DNA from: CANJIV01 sp046330225
Lineage (GTDB): Bacteria; Actinomycetota; Thermoleophilia; Solirubrobacterales; Solirubrobacteraceae
NCBI GenBank assembly: GCA_046330225.1
Contig: JAXLTD010000010.1
Location: forward strand, 72,775-136,774
Reading direction: 5' to 3'
Length of the DNA stretch: 64,000 bases
Positions within the stretch are counted from its first letter, which is position 1, and each line of letters opens with the position of its first letter. The notes beneath the pieces were generated by a model, which did not search any database, was not told the origin of the DNA, and saw only the letters and a program-made list of their open reading frames with translations. The position numbers and the translations under genes were made by a program. Shown in pieces: positions 28,725 to 37,741 of the stretch.

Positions 28725-30389
28725 TCATGCGTCCGGGCTCCCGGCGGCCCGGCCCATGGCCGGCCGGTACTTCAGCTCGTAGACGGTCGCGCAGCCGTAC
28801 CGCCGCGGCGGCCCGGCGAGCAGCGGCCGCAGCGTGTCCGTCAGATCCGTGAGCGGGCGGCAGTCGGCGAACAGCCAGCGGGCGTTGGTGGAACGGACGA
28901 ACGCACGGGCCTTCGCGCCGGTGAGGCGGCCCTCGAAGAGGTCGTTGGCCTGCTGCTGGCGGCGCTGCCAGTTCGGCGTCCACGAGAACGGCCCGACGTA
29001 GACCTCCCGGCCGGTGCGGTAGGGCGTCATGTAGCTCGCGTAGGTCGGCGCGAGCACGCCGCCCGGGCGCGGGTCGCGCTCGAGGGCCTTGAGCGCCGCA
29101 ACCTCACCGGGGAAGACGTAGAACGGATCGCCGCCGGCCTGCACGCTGGAGCGCGCGACGTCGAGCTTGTGGGCGATCCCCGGCAGCGTCATGACCGCGA
29201 GGATCGCGACGACCACGGCGGGGCGCAGCCGGATCCCCGTGCTGGCGACCCCCTGGACGGCCAGGATCGAGAGCGGCAGGGCCAGGCCCTGGAACGAGTG
29301 GTACGGGAAGGTCCCGAGCGGGAGCAGGTACACCGCGAGCACCGCGAAGGGCCAGATCCGGACGGCGACGTCCTGCCAGGCGGGCGCCGGACGGCGGTAG
29401 GCGAAGGCGGCCGGAATCGCCAGCGGGGCGAGCGTGAGGGCCATCGCCCACCACGGCCACGACCACAGGGCCTGGGCGCCGGGCTGATTCGCCTGCCCGG
29501 CCAGCTCCCAGGCGGGGTCCGCGTGCGAGAGGACGAAGTAGTAGGCGGACGGCAGCGCGACCCCGGCGCCGACCGCGAGCAGCGCGGGAACGGCGGGCCG
29601 CGTGCCGCCACGCCACCACCGCAGCCCCTCCGCCGCGAAGACGATGAGGCCAAGCTCGGCGCCCTGCCACGGCTGCAGCCACGTGACCATCAGCGCTCCG
29701 AGGCCGCAGAGCACGAGCAGCCGGGCGCGGGGCCGGGCCCGCCAGCGCTCGATGCCCAGGAGCACGAACGGGACGGTGAAGACCGCCACTGAGGTGAGGA
29801 GGTAGCCCCACAGGTACTGCGAGGACCACATCTCGCCTGAGATGAAGTCGAACGTGTACTGGGTCGGCTTGCCCCCGATCCCGGTGAAGGCGACGATCGC
29901 GACGGCCGGCATGACGGCGAACAGGGCAAGGACGAGCCCGGACCGGCGCTGGCCGCCGGCGGGCAGGAGCCGCCGGCAGTAGGCGAGGCAGCCGCCGAAC
30001 GTCACGCCGATCGCCACCGGCTTCCAGAGCAGGTAGGCGAGCGGAATCGAGACTCCCAGGACGCGGTGCAGCACCCCGGAGAGGAGGAACCCGGGATGGA
30101 GGAAGGCCCGGTCGCCGGGGGCCAGGTCCCACACGTTCCCGATGAGGACGTGATTCGAGGCCTCCCGGATCCAGGCCAGGTACTGCATCTGGTCGGTCGC
30201 CAGCAGCCCGTCGGCGCCGGAGAGCGGCCGCCCCTTGGACAGCAGCGCGGCCAGCGGGATCAGCGAGAGCCCGGCCAGCGCGATGAGCGTGGCCAGCTCG
30301 AACCAGTCCAGGCCGAGCCGCCGCGCGGCGGCGTCGACGCCGGCGAGCACGCGCGACCGCGGAGGCTGGGGGGCGACGGCGACGTTCAC
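28725..30389 (-). CDS. GT-C-like membrane protein, copy 1 of a three-member family
   Basis: A 554-residue protein with about eleven membrane helices. The first outer loop reads GADGLLATDQMQYLAWIREA then NHVLIGNVWDLAP, and a downstream helix pair contains FISGEMW and TWLQPWQG. The C-terminal soluble domain has SWTPNW, a basic helix and RWLFADC. The same motifs, in the same order, occur at 34.4-36.0 kb and 36.1-37.7 kb, so these are paralogues. The acidic D-Q-x-Q-Y loop would fit the GT-C catalytic position, but I do not recognise the family. Start GTG 30389; a TACCGT element lies nine bases upstream. Confidence 0.6.
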   Translation of the reverse strand: MNVAVAPQPPRSRVLAGVDAAARRLGLDWFELATLIALAGLSLIPLAALLSKGRPLSGADGLLATDQMQYLAWIREASNHVLIGNVWDLAPGDRAFLHPGFLLSGVLHRVLGVSIPLAYLLWKPVAIGVTFGGCLAYCRRLLPAGGQRRSGLVLALFAVMPAVAIVAFTGIGGKPTQYTFDFISGEMWSSQYLWGYLLTSVAVFTVPFVLLGIERWRARPRARLLVLCGLGALMVTWLQPWQGAELGLIVFAAEGLRWWRGGTRPAVPALLAVGAGVALPSAYYFVLSHADPAWELAGQANQPGAQALWSWPWWAMALTLAPLAIPAAFAYRRPAPAWQDVAVRIWPFAVLAVYLLPLGTFPYHSFQGLALPLSILAVQGVASTGIRLRPAVVVAILAVMTLPGIAHKLDVARSSVQAGGDPFYVFPGEVAALKALERDPRPGGVLAPTYASYMTPYRTGREVYVGPFSWTPNWQRRQQQANDLFEGRLTGAKARAFVRSTNARWLFADCRPLTDLTDTLRPLLAGPPRRYGCATVYELKYRPAMGRAAGSPDA

Positions 30390-30398
30390 CGGCGCGAC

Positions 30399-30404
30399 AC
30401 GGTA
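30399..30404 (-). promoter_or_regulatory. TACCGT -10 element of the GT-C pair
   Basis: Nine bases before GTG 30389. The short gap (30390-30447) holds nothing else clear except a small GC-rich inverted repeat near 30414-30428. Confidence 0.4.
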
Positions 30405-30447
30405 GAGAATCCCCGCCGGGCGGGGCGCACGGGAGCGTTCGGCCCGC

Positions 30448-31806
30448 TCAGCGGCGCGCCGCGGCGCGCCGCAGATTCCGGGCGACCTGGCGAGCCGCTC
30501 CGGCCGGGCCGAGGCGGGCGCCCGTCTCGGCCAGGAGCCGCGGATACTGGCCGGCGGTGGCCTGGGCGAGCGCCCGGCGCCGCGGGCGCGTGAGCGGGCG
30601 GGCCGGACGCCGGCAGAACTCCGCGAGCGGACGGGCCGCGGCCTCCCAGGTCAGCGAGGGCGCCAGCCGGCCGATCGCCGCGACGGCCTGCGCCCGCGCC
30701 TCCGCGTCGCCGAGCAGGGCGGCGATCGCGTCCGCGAAGGCGTCGGGATCCTCGGGGGGAACCGCGAGGCCGATGCCGTGGGCCGCGACGAGATCGGCCA
30801 GCGTGTCGCCGCGGGTCGCCACCACCGGCAGCCCGGCCCACAGGTAGTCCAGGACGCGGGTCCGGAACGAGAAGCGCGACTCGAGGTGGTCGTGGTGGGC
30901 CGAGATCCCGAGGTCCGCCTCCAGCAGCCACGCCCCGCGCTCCCCGTAGGGCACCCAGTCGCGGTTGAAGTGCACGACCTCGCCCTCGACCCCCAGGCGC
31001 CGGGCGAGCGCGATCGCCCGCTCCGACGAGGACATCGCGTCGACCGGGGCGATCGCCGGACGGTCGACGCCGAGGAACACCAGGTGCGTGCGGGGCCCGC
31101 CCGTGCGCCGGGCCTCCAGGCGCGCCGCGGCCTCGATCGCCGTTCCGGGGTCCAGCCAGTTCCAGATCCCGCCGCCCCAGAGGACGACCTTGTCGTCCGG
31201 CGCAATGCCCGGCCAGACGCCCTTGAGCACGCCGGCGCCCGCCTGGGGCGGCTCGGCCGGCATCCCGAACGGGACGACGTCGATGACCGAGCGGAACGTC
31301 GGGTCCTCGCCGTAGGCCTCGAGGTCGATGAGGTCCTGCCCGGCCATGAGGCCGAGCCAGAGGTCGCGCTGCTTCTCGCTGGCGCAGACGATCCGGTCCG
31401 CGGCCGCGCAGTGGGCGACGGCGCTGCGGCCGACGATCGCCTGCTGGCGCCGGCGGCTCGCAGGCGGGCGGTCGCGCCCGGCCTCGAGCACCTCGAGCGG
31501 CGATGGGTTGTAGAGGTCGGCGACCAGCCGGGTCCCGAGCTTCGGAAGCCGGGAGAGGAGGCGCGGCGGGAGGGCCTGGGCCACGACGACGTCGGCTGCG
31601 GCAACCGCGGCGGCCAGCGGCTCGTAGTCCTCGAACCCGGCCTCCACGAGCTGCAGGCGCCCGTCGCCGAGCTCGGTCGGGGCCGGCGCGGCCACCGTGA
31701 CGTCGAACTCGCCGGCGAGCGCCCGGGCCAGCTCGCGGGCGCGGATCGCCGGGCCCGCCATCCGCACCCCGATGGGCTCGGCGCAGACGACGAGGACGCG
31801 GGTCAC
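30448..31806 (-). CDS. GT4 glycosyltransferase
   Basis: A 452-residue GT-B enzyme. It begins VTRVLVVCAEPIGVRMAGPA with the RARELARALA helix typical of GT4 acceptor domains. The middle shows KVVLWGGGIWNWLDPGTAIEA, and the C-terminal domain has HHDHLESRFSFRTRVLDYLW and GLPVVATRGDTLADLV, replacing the usual E-x7-E by a related acidic pattern. It resembles glycosyltransferases that sit next to GT2/methyltransferase fusions in surface-polysaccharide loci. The GTG start lies two bases after the stop of the fusion gene, so they are one operon. Confidence 0.82.
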   Translation of the reverse strand: MTRVLVVCAEPIGVRMAGPAIRARELARALAGEFDVTVAAPAPTELGDGRLQLVEAGFEDYEPLAAAVAAADVVVAQALPPRLLSRLPKLGTRLVADLYNPSPLEVLEAGRDRPPASRRRQQAIVGRSAVAHCAAADRIVCASEKQRDLWLGLMAGQDLIDLEAYGEDPTFRSVIDVVPFGMPAEPPQAGAGVLKGVWPGIAPDDKVVLWGGGIWNWLDPGTAIEAAARLEARRTGGPRTHLVFLGVDRPAIAPVDAMSSSERAIALARRLGVEGEVVHFNRDWVPYGERGAWLLEADLGISAHHDHLESRFSFRTRVLDYLWAGLPVVATRGDTLADLVAAHGIGLAVPPEDPDAFADAIAALLGDAEARAQAVAAIGRLAPSLTWEAAARPLAEFCRRPARPLTRPRRRALAQATAGQYPRLLAETGARLGPAGAARQVARNLRRAAARR

Positions 31807-31808
31807 TG

Positions 31809-33554
31809 TCAGGCGACGGCGCGGACGGGCGGCTCGGACCGCGTGGCCGCGAGGCGGGTCGCCGGCTGGCGCAGCAGCGGCCAGCGGTGGCGGCGCTCGT
31901 CGAGGCGGTAGCGGGCGAGGACGCCGAGCGTCCGGAGGCCGTACTCGCAGCTGGCCACGAACGAGACGCTCGAGGCCTCCAGGAAGTAGCGGGTCGGGAT
32001 CGGCACCTCGATCACGCGGCCGCCGCGGGCGACGATCTGGGCGAAGATCTCCTGGTCGAAGACGAAGCCGTCGGAGTTGCGCAGGAACGGCACGGTGCGC
32101 AGGAAGTCGACCGAGAACGCCCGGTAGCCCGTGTGGTACTCCGAGAAGCGCTGGCCGAAGGCCTGGTTCTCGATCCAGGTCAGCGCGCGGTTGCCGACCC
32201 ACTTCCACCGGGGCATGCCGCCGGCGATGGCCTCGTCCTCCAGCAGGCGGGACCCGATGACGACGTCGGCGCGGCCCTCGAGGATCGGCCGGGCGATGTC
32301 GGCCGCGAGGCGCGCGTCGTACTGGTGGTCGGCGTGGACCATCACCACGACGTCGGCGCCGTCGAGCGCGGCCCGGACGTAACACGTCTTCTGATTGGCG
32401 CCGTACCCCCGGTTCTGCGGGTGGCGCAGGACCTCGAACCCCTCGGCGAGGGCCGCGCCCGTGGTGTCGTCGGGGCTCGCGTCGTCGACGAGCAGGCCGC
32501 GGTCGGCGGCGCCGACCGGGAGGTCGCGCGCGACGAGCCCGATCGTCTGGGCCGCCCTGTACGCCGGCAGGACGACGTGCACGGACTGCTCGCCGCCGCG
32601 GTCCTCGATCAGCGGGCGCTCGGGCTGCTGGACGGCGACGTTGGCCGCCAGGACGACCCGTTCGTCGTGCAGCGCGAGCGAGAGCATCGTGTCGGCGGGG
32701 ATGGCCGAGGCGGCGGCGCGGACGGCGTCGCCGAGGGGCCCGCCGCGTTCGGCGAAGCCCTGCAGCCAGTACCGCGCGGAGAAGGTCCGGACCAGCGGGA
32801 CGTCGTCGGCGAGCACGAGCCCGCCGGCGCACATCAGCTCGCGCAGGGTGCGCCGCGGCAGCAGGCACGTGTGTGCCGGAAGGTAGCCCCACCAGCGCGA
32901 GCCGGCGATGCGGGCGACCGCGGACGAGGGGTCGGGCGTGACGACGACCAGGACGCCGCCCGGCGCAAGGAGCGCCTGGCAGTGCTCCAGGGCGGTGCGC
33001 GGGTCGTCGAGATGCTCGAGGACGTCGATGAGCAGGACGGCGTCGTAGCGGCCGCGCTCGGACCGGGCGGACACGAAGTCCTCGAGCGGGACGTCGCGGA
33101 CGTCGAGGCCGAGGCGGTCGCGGGCATGCGCCGCGGAGGCCGCCGAGAGCTCGATGCCGACCGTCTCGTAGCCGCGCCGCCGGGCCTCGTCGAGCAGGAG
33201 GCCGTGGCCGCAGCCCACCTCGAGCAGCCGGCCGGACGGCGCGCGCCGGGCCACGTGGTCCAGCAGCCAGTTCGCCGTGGCGCGGCGGCCGGCCTCCTCG
33301 GCGAGGTAGTCGTCGTCGGCCATCTCGCGGTAGAGGTCGTGCAGATCCCCGGCAGGGGGCAGGGACGGCTGCTGCACCGTGGCGCACTCGCGGCAGGCGT
33401 AGAGATCCCCGTGCGCGCCGGTCCGATGGCAGGTCGGCGAGAAGTCCGAGGGATCGGGGCCGGCGGCGGCTCCGGCGTAGCGAAGCTCGAGCGCTCCGCC
33501 GCAGATCACGCAGGCCACGGGCGGCGCGGGCGCCGCTGCTCCGGTGGTCGTCAT
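31809..33554 (-). CDS. Zinc-ribbon, methyltransferase and GT2 fusion protein
   Basis: One 581-residue frame holds three modules. Residues 15-57 have C15-x2-C18 (CVICGG) and C54-x2-C57 (CRECA), a zinc-ribbon like that before many sugar methyltransferases. Residues 108-250 are a class I methyltransferase (RLLEVGCGHGLLL, DAVLLIDVLEHLDDP, APGGVLVVVTPDP). Residues 325-480 are a GT2 domain of the polyprenyl-phosphate mannosyl/glucosyltransferase type (VHVVLPAYRAAQT, LVDDASPDDT, HADHQYD acidic site, GYRAF). It may both methylate and glycosylate a lipid-linked sugar. Start ATG 33554 is eight bases after TAGGCT, supporting a leaderless transcript for the fusion-GT4 operon. Confidence 0.85.
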   Translation of the reverse strand: MTTTGAAAPAPPVACVICGGALELRYAGAAAGPDPSDFSPTCHRTGAHGDLYACRECATVQQPSLPPAGDLHDLYREMADDDYLAEEAGRRATANWLLDHVARRAPSGRLLEVGCGHGLLLDEARRRGYETVGIELSAASAAHARDRLGLDVRDVPLEDFVSARSERGRYDAVLLIDVLEHLDDPRTALEHCQALLAPGGVLVVVTPDPSSAVARIAGSRWWGYLPAHTCLLPRRTLRELMCAGGLVLADDVPLVRTFSARYWLQGFAERGGPLGDAVRAAASAIPADTMLSLALHDERVVLAANVAVQQPERPLIEDRGGEQSVHVVLPAYRAAQTIGLVARDLPVGAADRGLLVDDASPDDTTGAALAEGFEVLRHPQNRGYGANQKTCYVRAALDGADVVVMVHADHQYDARLAADIARPILEGRADVVIGSRLLEDEAIAGGMPRWKWVGNRALTWIENQAFGQRFSEYHTGYRAFSVDFLRTVPFLRNSDGFVFDQEIFAQIVARGGRVIEVPIPTRYFLEASSVSFVASCEYGLRTLGVLARYRLDERRHRWPLLRQPATRLAATRSEPPVRAVA

Positions 33555-33562
33555 GCGGCCGC

Positions 33563-33568
33563 AGCCTA
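33563..33568 (-). promoter_or_regulatory. TAGGCT -10 element, leaderless fusion gene
   Basis: Eight bases before ATG 33554. It is divergent from the TAGACT element at 33638. Confidence 0.55.
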
Positions 33569-33637
33569 CACCGCCGCGGCGCCCGGCCCGCCGCTCGCGC
33601 CTCGCGGCTCAGCACCGCTCCCGCCGAGACGCGCCCC

Positions 33638-33643
33638 TAGACT
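33638..33643 (+). promoter_or_regulatory. TAGACT -10 element, leaderless GT2 gene
   Basis: Seven bases before GTG 33651. Confidence 0.55.
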
Positions 33644-33650
33644 CCCCGCG

Positions 33651-34430
33651 GTGAGGAGGCCCCGGATCTCGGTCGTCGTGCCGGCCTACAACGAGGAGCG
33701 CGACATCGCGGGGACGCTTGCCGCGCTGCGCGACTGGCTGTCCGCGCACGAGCCCGCATGGGAGATCCTCGTCGTGGACAACGCCAGCACCGACCGCACG
33801 CGCGAGCGTCTCGCGCCGTTCGTCGACGGCGCGCAGATCACGCTGCTCGTCAACGAGCGCAACCGCGGCAAGGGCTACTCCGTGCGCCGCGGGATGCTCG
33901 CCGCCCAGGGCGAGCTGCGGCTGCACTGCGATGCGGACTGCGCCCCATCGCTCGCGTCCCTCCCGCGCATGCTGGAGCTCATCGCCGGCGCCGATCTCGT
34001 CGTCGGGTCCCGCCTGGCGCCCGGCGCCGCCGTCGGGCAGCGCCAGCCGCTGCGCCGGCGGATCGTGGGCCGGTCCTTCGTCCTCCTCTGCCGGGCCCTG
34101 CTCTCGGAGCCCACGAACGACCTGTTCTGCGGATTCAAGCTCTGGCGCGCCGAGGCGGCGGTCGAGACCTTCGACCGGATCGCCCTCGAGGGCTGGACGT
34201 TCGACGCCGAGGCGATCGCGATGGCCCGCGCCCTGGGGTTCCGCATCCGCGAGACGGGGATCGCCTGGGCCGATCGCGACGGGTCGCGGCTCTCCATGGC
34301 CCGGGTGCTCGTCCCGGTCGTGCGCGAGCTGCTCGAGGCCCGCCGCCACGTCCGGCGGGCGGCAGCGAATCCAGGCCTCGCGCCACTGCGAGTCGCCGCC
34401 GGAGCCGAGGCGACGGACACGCGGCGGTAG
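33651..34430 (+). CDS. GT2 polyprenyl-phosphate glycosyltransferase (DPM/GtrB-like)
   Basis: A 259-residue GT-A enzyme starting at GTG 33651. Motifs are ISVVVPAYNEERDIAGTL, LVVDNASTDRTRE, NRGKGYSVRRGM, the metal-binding HCDADCAPS and DLFCGFKLWRAE. These match dolichyl-phosphate mannose synthase-like proteins that charge polyprenyl phosphate with a hexose for use by GT-C enzymes. That fits its neighbours, two GT-C-like membrane proteins on the same strand, the first starting 14 bases after its stop. No membrane helices of its own. Confidence 0.88.
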   Translation: MRRPRISVVVPAYNEERDIAGTLAALRDWLSAHEPAWEILVVDNASTDRTRERLAPFVDGAQITLLVNERNRGKGYSVRRGMLAAQGELRLHCDADCAPSLASLPRMLELIAGADLVVGSRLAPGAAVGQRQPLRRRIVGRSFVLLCRALLSEPTNDLFCGFKLWRAEAAVETFDRIALEGWTFDAEAIAMARALGFRIRETGIAWADRDGSRLSMARVLVPVVRELLEARRHVRRAAANPGLAPLRVAAGAEATDTRR

Positions 34431-34443
34431 CCGCGCCACTCGC

Positions 34444-36018
34444 GTGCGGGAGCGGCTGAAGGTCGACGGTTTCGAGGGGGCGGTGCTCGCCCTCACGCTT
34501 TCGTTCGGCTTTGCCGTGCTGGGGGCGCTTGTCGTGCGCACCTGGATTCGCGGCGGAGCGGTGACCGGCGCCGACGGCTTCGTCGCGGTGGATCAGCTCC
34601 AGTACATCGATTGGCTCCAGCAATCCGGGCGCCATGTGCTCATCGGCAACCTGAACGACCTCGCGCCAGTTCAGCGGGTGTTCCTGCACCCCGGGGCGCT
34701 GCTTGGGGGGGTCGGAGCGCGCCTGGGCCTCGACCCGGCAGCGGCCTTCGCGGTGTGGAAGCCGATCTCCGCCGTCGCGATATTCGCGGCGGCGCTTGCC
34801 TGGGTCCGTCGGTTCCTCTCGCAGAACGGGGATCGCCGGCTCGCGCTCGTGCTTGCGCTGTTCGCGATCTCCCCCATCGCGGCGGGTGCGAGCTGGCTCG
34901 GCCTGGGCGATGCGGCGGTCCGGCTCCAGCTCGATTTCATCACCGGCGAGCTGTGGACTGCGACCTACCTGTGGGGCTACCCGTTCACCGCCATCGCGGT
35001 CGCGTTGATGCCAGCGGCGCTGCTCGCCTATGAGCGTGGCCGCGACGGGGGTCCCGCCTCGCGGAAGTGGCTCGCCGCCTCTGCCGTGCTCGCATGCACG
35101 TGGCTGCAGCCGTGGCAAGGCGCCACGCTCCTCTTGGCGCTCGCCGGGGCCGAGGCGTGGGCCGTGGCCGGGGCGCGCCGGTCGTGGCGCGGTGCCGCGG
35201 CAGACCTCGTCCTTCCGGCTGCTGCGGCCGCGGCGCCGGCTGCGTACTACCTCATCCTGTCCAAGACGGTGCCGGCCTGGGAACTCGTCGGGCGCGCAAA
35301 CGCGGGCGGCAGCGTTCCCTGGTGGGTGCTCGCCCTCGTGCTGATGCCCGTGGCGCTCCCGGCCCTCCCCGGGCTGCGGGCGCCGGTTCCCGACTTTGGG
35401 ATTGCGGTGCTCCGGGCCTGGCCGGTGGCGGCGCTGGTCGTCTACCTCCAGCCGGCCGGCACGTTCCCGGCCCACGCTCTGCAGGGATTGGCGTTCCCGC
35501 TCGCCGTGCTGGGCGTGCTGTCGATGCGGCGGGCCCTCGGCGACCGGGCCGTGCCGCCCGCTGCCATCGCGACCGTCGCCGCGGTGCTTCTCTTGCCTGG
35601 CCTGGCGGCCCGCGTGGCCGACATCCGCTCCGCAGTCGATCGCGGATATCAGCCCTACGTCATGGCCGACGGCGAGCGGTCGGCGCTCGCATACCTGGCG
35701 CGCGCGCCGAAGGGTGGCGTGCTGGCGTCCGGTTTCGCAGGGCCGCTCGTTCCCGCGTACGCTGGTCGCCAGACGTGGGTGGGGAGCATGTCGTGGACGC
35801 CGGACTACGACCGCCGCCGGTCGCTGGCCGATCGTCTCCTTGACGGGAAGCTGACGCCGGCGCAGGCCGCGGCGGTGCTGCGGCGGTCGAGGGCGCGCTA
35901 CGTATTGGTCGACTGCCAGGGCCGCGCGCCTGCCGATGGGATCTTCCCGGCGGGAACCGTTGCCGTCGCCGGGCGGTTCGGGTGCGCGACGGTTCTCCGG
36001 GTCGCCGGAGCTGGGTGA
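34444..36018 (+). CDS. GT-C-like membrane protein, copy 2 of a three-member family
   Basis: A 524-residue paralogue of the 28.7-30.4 kb gene, starting at GTG 34444, 13 bases after the GT2 stop. It has the same outer loop (GADGFVAVDQLQYIDWLQQS, then RHVLIGNLNDLAP), FITGELW, TWLQPWQGATLL and the C-terminal SWTPDYDRRRS and RARYVLVDCQ. About eleven membrane helices. The neighbour GT2 enzyme may supply its polyprenyl-phosphate sugar donor, which would make it a GT-C transferase. No function is established. Confidence 0.62.
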   Translation: MRERLKVDGFEGAVLALTLSFGFAVLGALVVRTWIRGGAVTGADGFVAVDQLQYIDWLQQSGRHVLIGNLNDLAPVQRVFLHPGALLGGVGARLGLDPAAAFAVWKPISAVAIFAAALAWVRRFLSQNGDRRLALVLALFAISPIAAGASWLGLGDAAVRLQLDFITGELWTATYLWGYPFTAIAVALMPAALLAYERGRDGGPASRKWLAASAVLACTWLQPWQGATLLLALAGAEAWAVAGARRSWRGAAADLVLPAAAAAAPAAYYLILSKTVPAWELVGRANAGGSVPWWVLALVLMPVALPALPGLRAPVPDFGIAVLRAWPVAALVVYLQPAGTFPAHALQGLAFPLAVLGVLSMRRALGDRAVPPAAIATVAAVLLLPGLAARVADIRSAVDRGYQPYVMADGERSALAYLARAPKGGVLASGFAGPLVPAYAGRQTWVGSMSWTPDYDRRRSLADRLLDGKLTPAQAAAVLRRSRARYVLVDCQGRAPADGIFPAGTVAVAGRFGCATVLRVAGAG

Positions 36019-36050
36019 CGGGCGGCGGCTCTCCCCCCCCCATCCTCCTC

Positions 36051-36056
36051 TACGAT
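36051..36056 (+). promoter_or_regulatory. TACGAT -10 element, leaderless GT-C copy 3
   Basis: Eight bases before ATG 36065. Confidence 0.55.
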
Positions 36057-36064
36057 CGCGGCGC

Positions 36065-37741
36065 ATGCCCGCCCAGTTTGTGACTTCAGCGCCGGCTGGC
36101 GGGCCCGACCAGTCGCCGCACTCCGCGGCGGGGGACGGACGCCGGGTGTGGCGGCTCGACTGGTTCGATGCGGGTGTCCTGGGCGTGCTGGCACTCGCCT
36201 CGCTGGTCTTCCTTGCCGTTCTCGCGATCCACGGCGGCGAGTGGACCGGCGTGGAGGGATTCATCGCCGGCGACCAGGCGCAGTACCTCAGCTGGGTCCG
36301 CGAGTCCGGTCGGAATCTGCTGATCGGCAACCAGTTCGACATCCCCGCAGGGAACCCAGTCCTGCTCTACCCGCCGCTGCTGGCCTCCGGCGGGCTGAAC
36401 CGCCTCGGGTTGCCGGTCGCTGCCGCGTACCTCCTCTGGAAGCCGGTTGGCGTGCTCGTGATGTTCTTCGGGGTGCGGGCGTTCGTTCGGCATCTGCTCG
36501 CGGGGCGATGGGAGCGGCGAGCCGCGCTCGTTGTGGCGCTGTTCTTCGGCCCTCCGGCGGCCGCGCTGGGCATCGGGATTCTCGGCGGCGAGTCGAGCGC
36601 CACACTGCAGTTCATCGCTGGCGAGACCTGGCCGGTGGGCCACCTCTGGGGATACCCGATGACCGCGATTGCGGTCGGGCTCATGCCGGTGGCGTTCCTG
36701 GCGGCCAATCGGGCCCGGGCGGCGGAGGCGCCGAGCTGGGCGCGCCCTGGGCGGGCAGCCTGGGCTGGCGCGGCCGCCGCGCTCGCGGTGAGCTGGATTC
36801 ACCCGTGGCAGGGCATCATCCTGCTCGCGACGGTCACCCTTGCCTGTCTGTGGGACGCGTGGTCGGCGCGCGACGCGGCGCAGCTCCGCACGGACGCAGC
36901 GCGACTGTGGCCGCTGGTCGGGTTGGGCGTGGCTCCGCTTGGCGCATTCGCCATCCTGACCGCGTCGAACGCCTCGTGGTCCCGCGTGGCGGAGGTGTAC
37001 CGCACCGAGTTCGACCGCTGGCCGGCCTGGCTGTTCGTCCTCGCGATGGCCCCGCTGGCGCTTCCCGCCCTGCTCGGCTACCGCGGGCGCGCCTCCGGGT
37101 GGGCTGATCGGGTGCTGCGCCTCTGGGCCCCGGTCGACCTGGCGCTCTACCTCGCGCCTGTCGGCACGTTCCCGTTCCATGCGTTCAACGGAGTGGCGGT
37201 CCCGCTCGGGGTCCTCGCAGTGCGCGGGGTCGCGCCGCACGTTCGGGCGGCCGCTCCGCACCGCCGCCGGACGGTGGCGATCCTGACGGCGGCAGCCCTG
37301 GCGCTGCTCGTCGTCCCGGCGGGAGCCGACCGCATCCGTTCGGCCCGCACGGCGGTCGCGTTCAACGTTGAGCCGTACTGGTACAGCTCCGGCGAGCGCG
37401 ACGCCCTCGACGCGCTCCGCAAGGACTCGCGGGCCGGCGGAGTGCTCGCGAGTCCGCGGCTGGGGCAGCTCGTTCCGGCGGCGGCGGGCCGCGCCACGTG
37501 GGCGGGCACCGTGTCCTGGACGCCGGACTTCGCGGCAAGGGCTGCCGCGGCCACGGCGCTCATGCGCGGCCAGCTCGGGCCGGCGGCGGCCCGCCGCCTC
37601 GTGCGGCGCACGCGCGCCCGCTTCATCCTTCAGGACTGCAGCCAGACGGCGGACCTGCGGCGCGCGCTCGGCACGGTGCTGTTGTCGCAGCGCCGCTACG
37701 GGTGCGCGACGGTCGCCGTGCTTGCGCCGCGGCGGCGGTGA
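36065..37741 (+). CDS. GT-C-like membrane protein, copy 3 of a three-member family
   Basis: A 558-residue protein with a longer, soluble N-terminus (about 30 residues) and about eleven helices. The family motifs are kept with more change: VEGFIAGDQAQYLSWVRESG, RNLLIGNQFDIPAG, IAGETW, SWIHPWQGI, SWTPDFAAR and RARFILQDCS. It lies just after copy 2 but has its own leaderless promoter. Its last 46 bases overlap the end of the convergent YfhO-like gene. Confidence 0.62.
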   Translation: MPAQFVTSAPAGGPDQSPHSAAGDGRRVWRLDWFDAGVLGVLALASLVFLAVLAIHGGEWTGVEGFIAGDQAQYLSWVRESGRNLLIGNQFDIPAGNPVLLYPPLLASGGLNRLGLPVAAAYLLWKPVGVLVMFFGVRAFVRHLLAGRWERRAALVVALFFGPPAAALGIGILGGESSATLQFIAGETWPVGHLWGYPMTAIAVGLMPVAFLAANRARAAEAPSWARPGRAAWAGAAAALAVSWIHPWQGIILLATVTLACLWDAWSARDAAQLRTDAARLWPLVGLGVAPLGAFAILTASNASWSRVAEVYRTEFDRWPAWLFVLAMAPLALPALLGYRGRASGWADRVLRLWAPVDLALYLAPVGTFPFHAFNGVAVPLGVLAVRGVAPHVRAAAPHRRRTVAILTAAALALLVVPAGADRIRSARTAVAFNVEPYWYSSGERDALDALRKDSRAGGVLASPRLGQLVPAAAGRATWAGTVSWTPDFAARAAAATALMRGQLGPAAARRLVRRTRARFILQDCSQTADLRRALGTVLLSQRRYGCATVAVLAPRRR

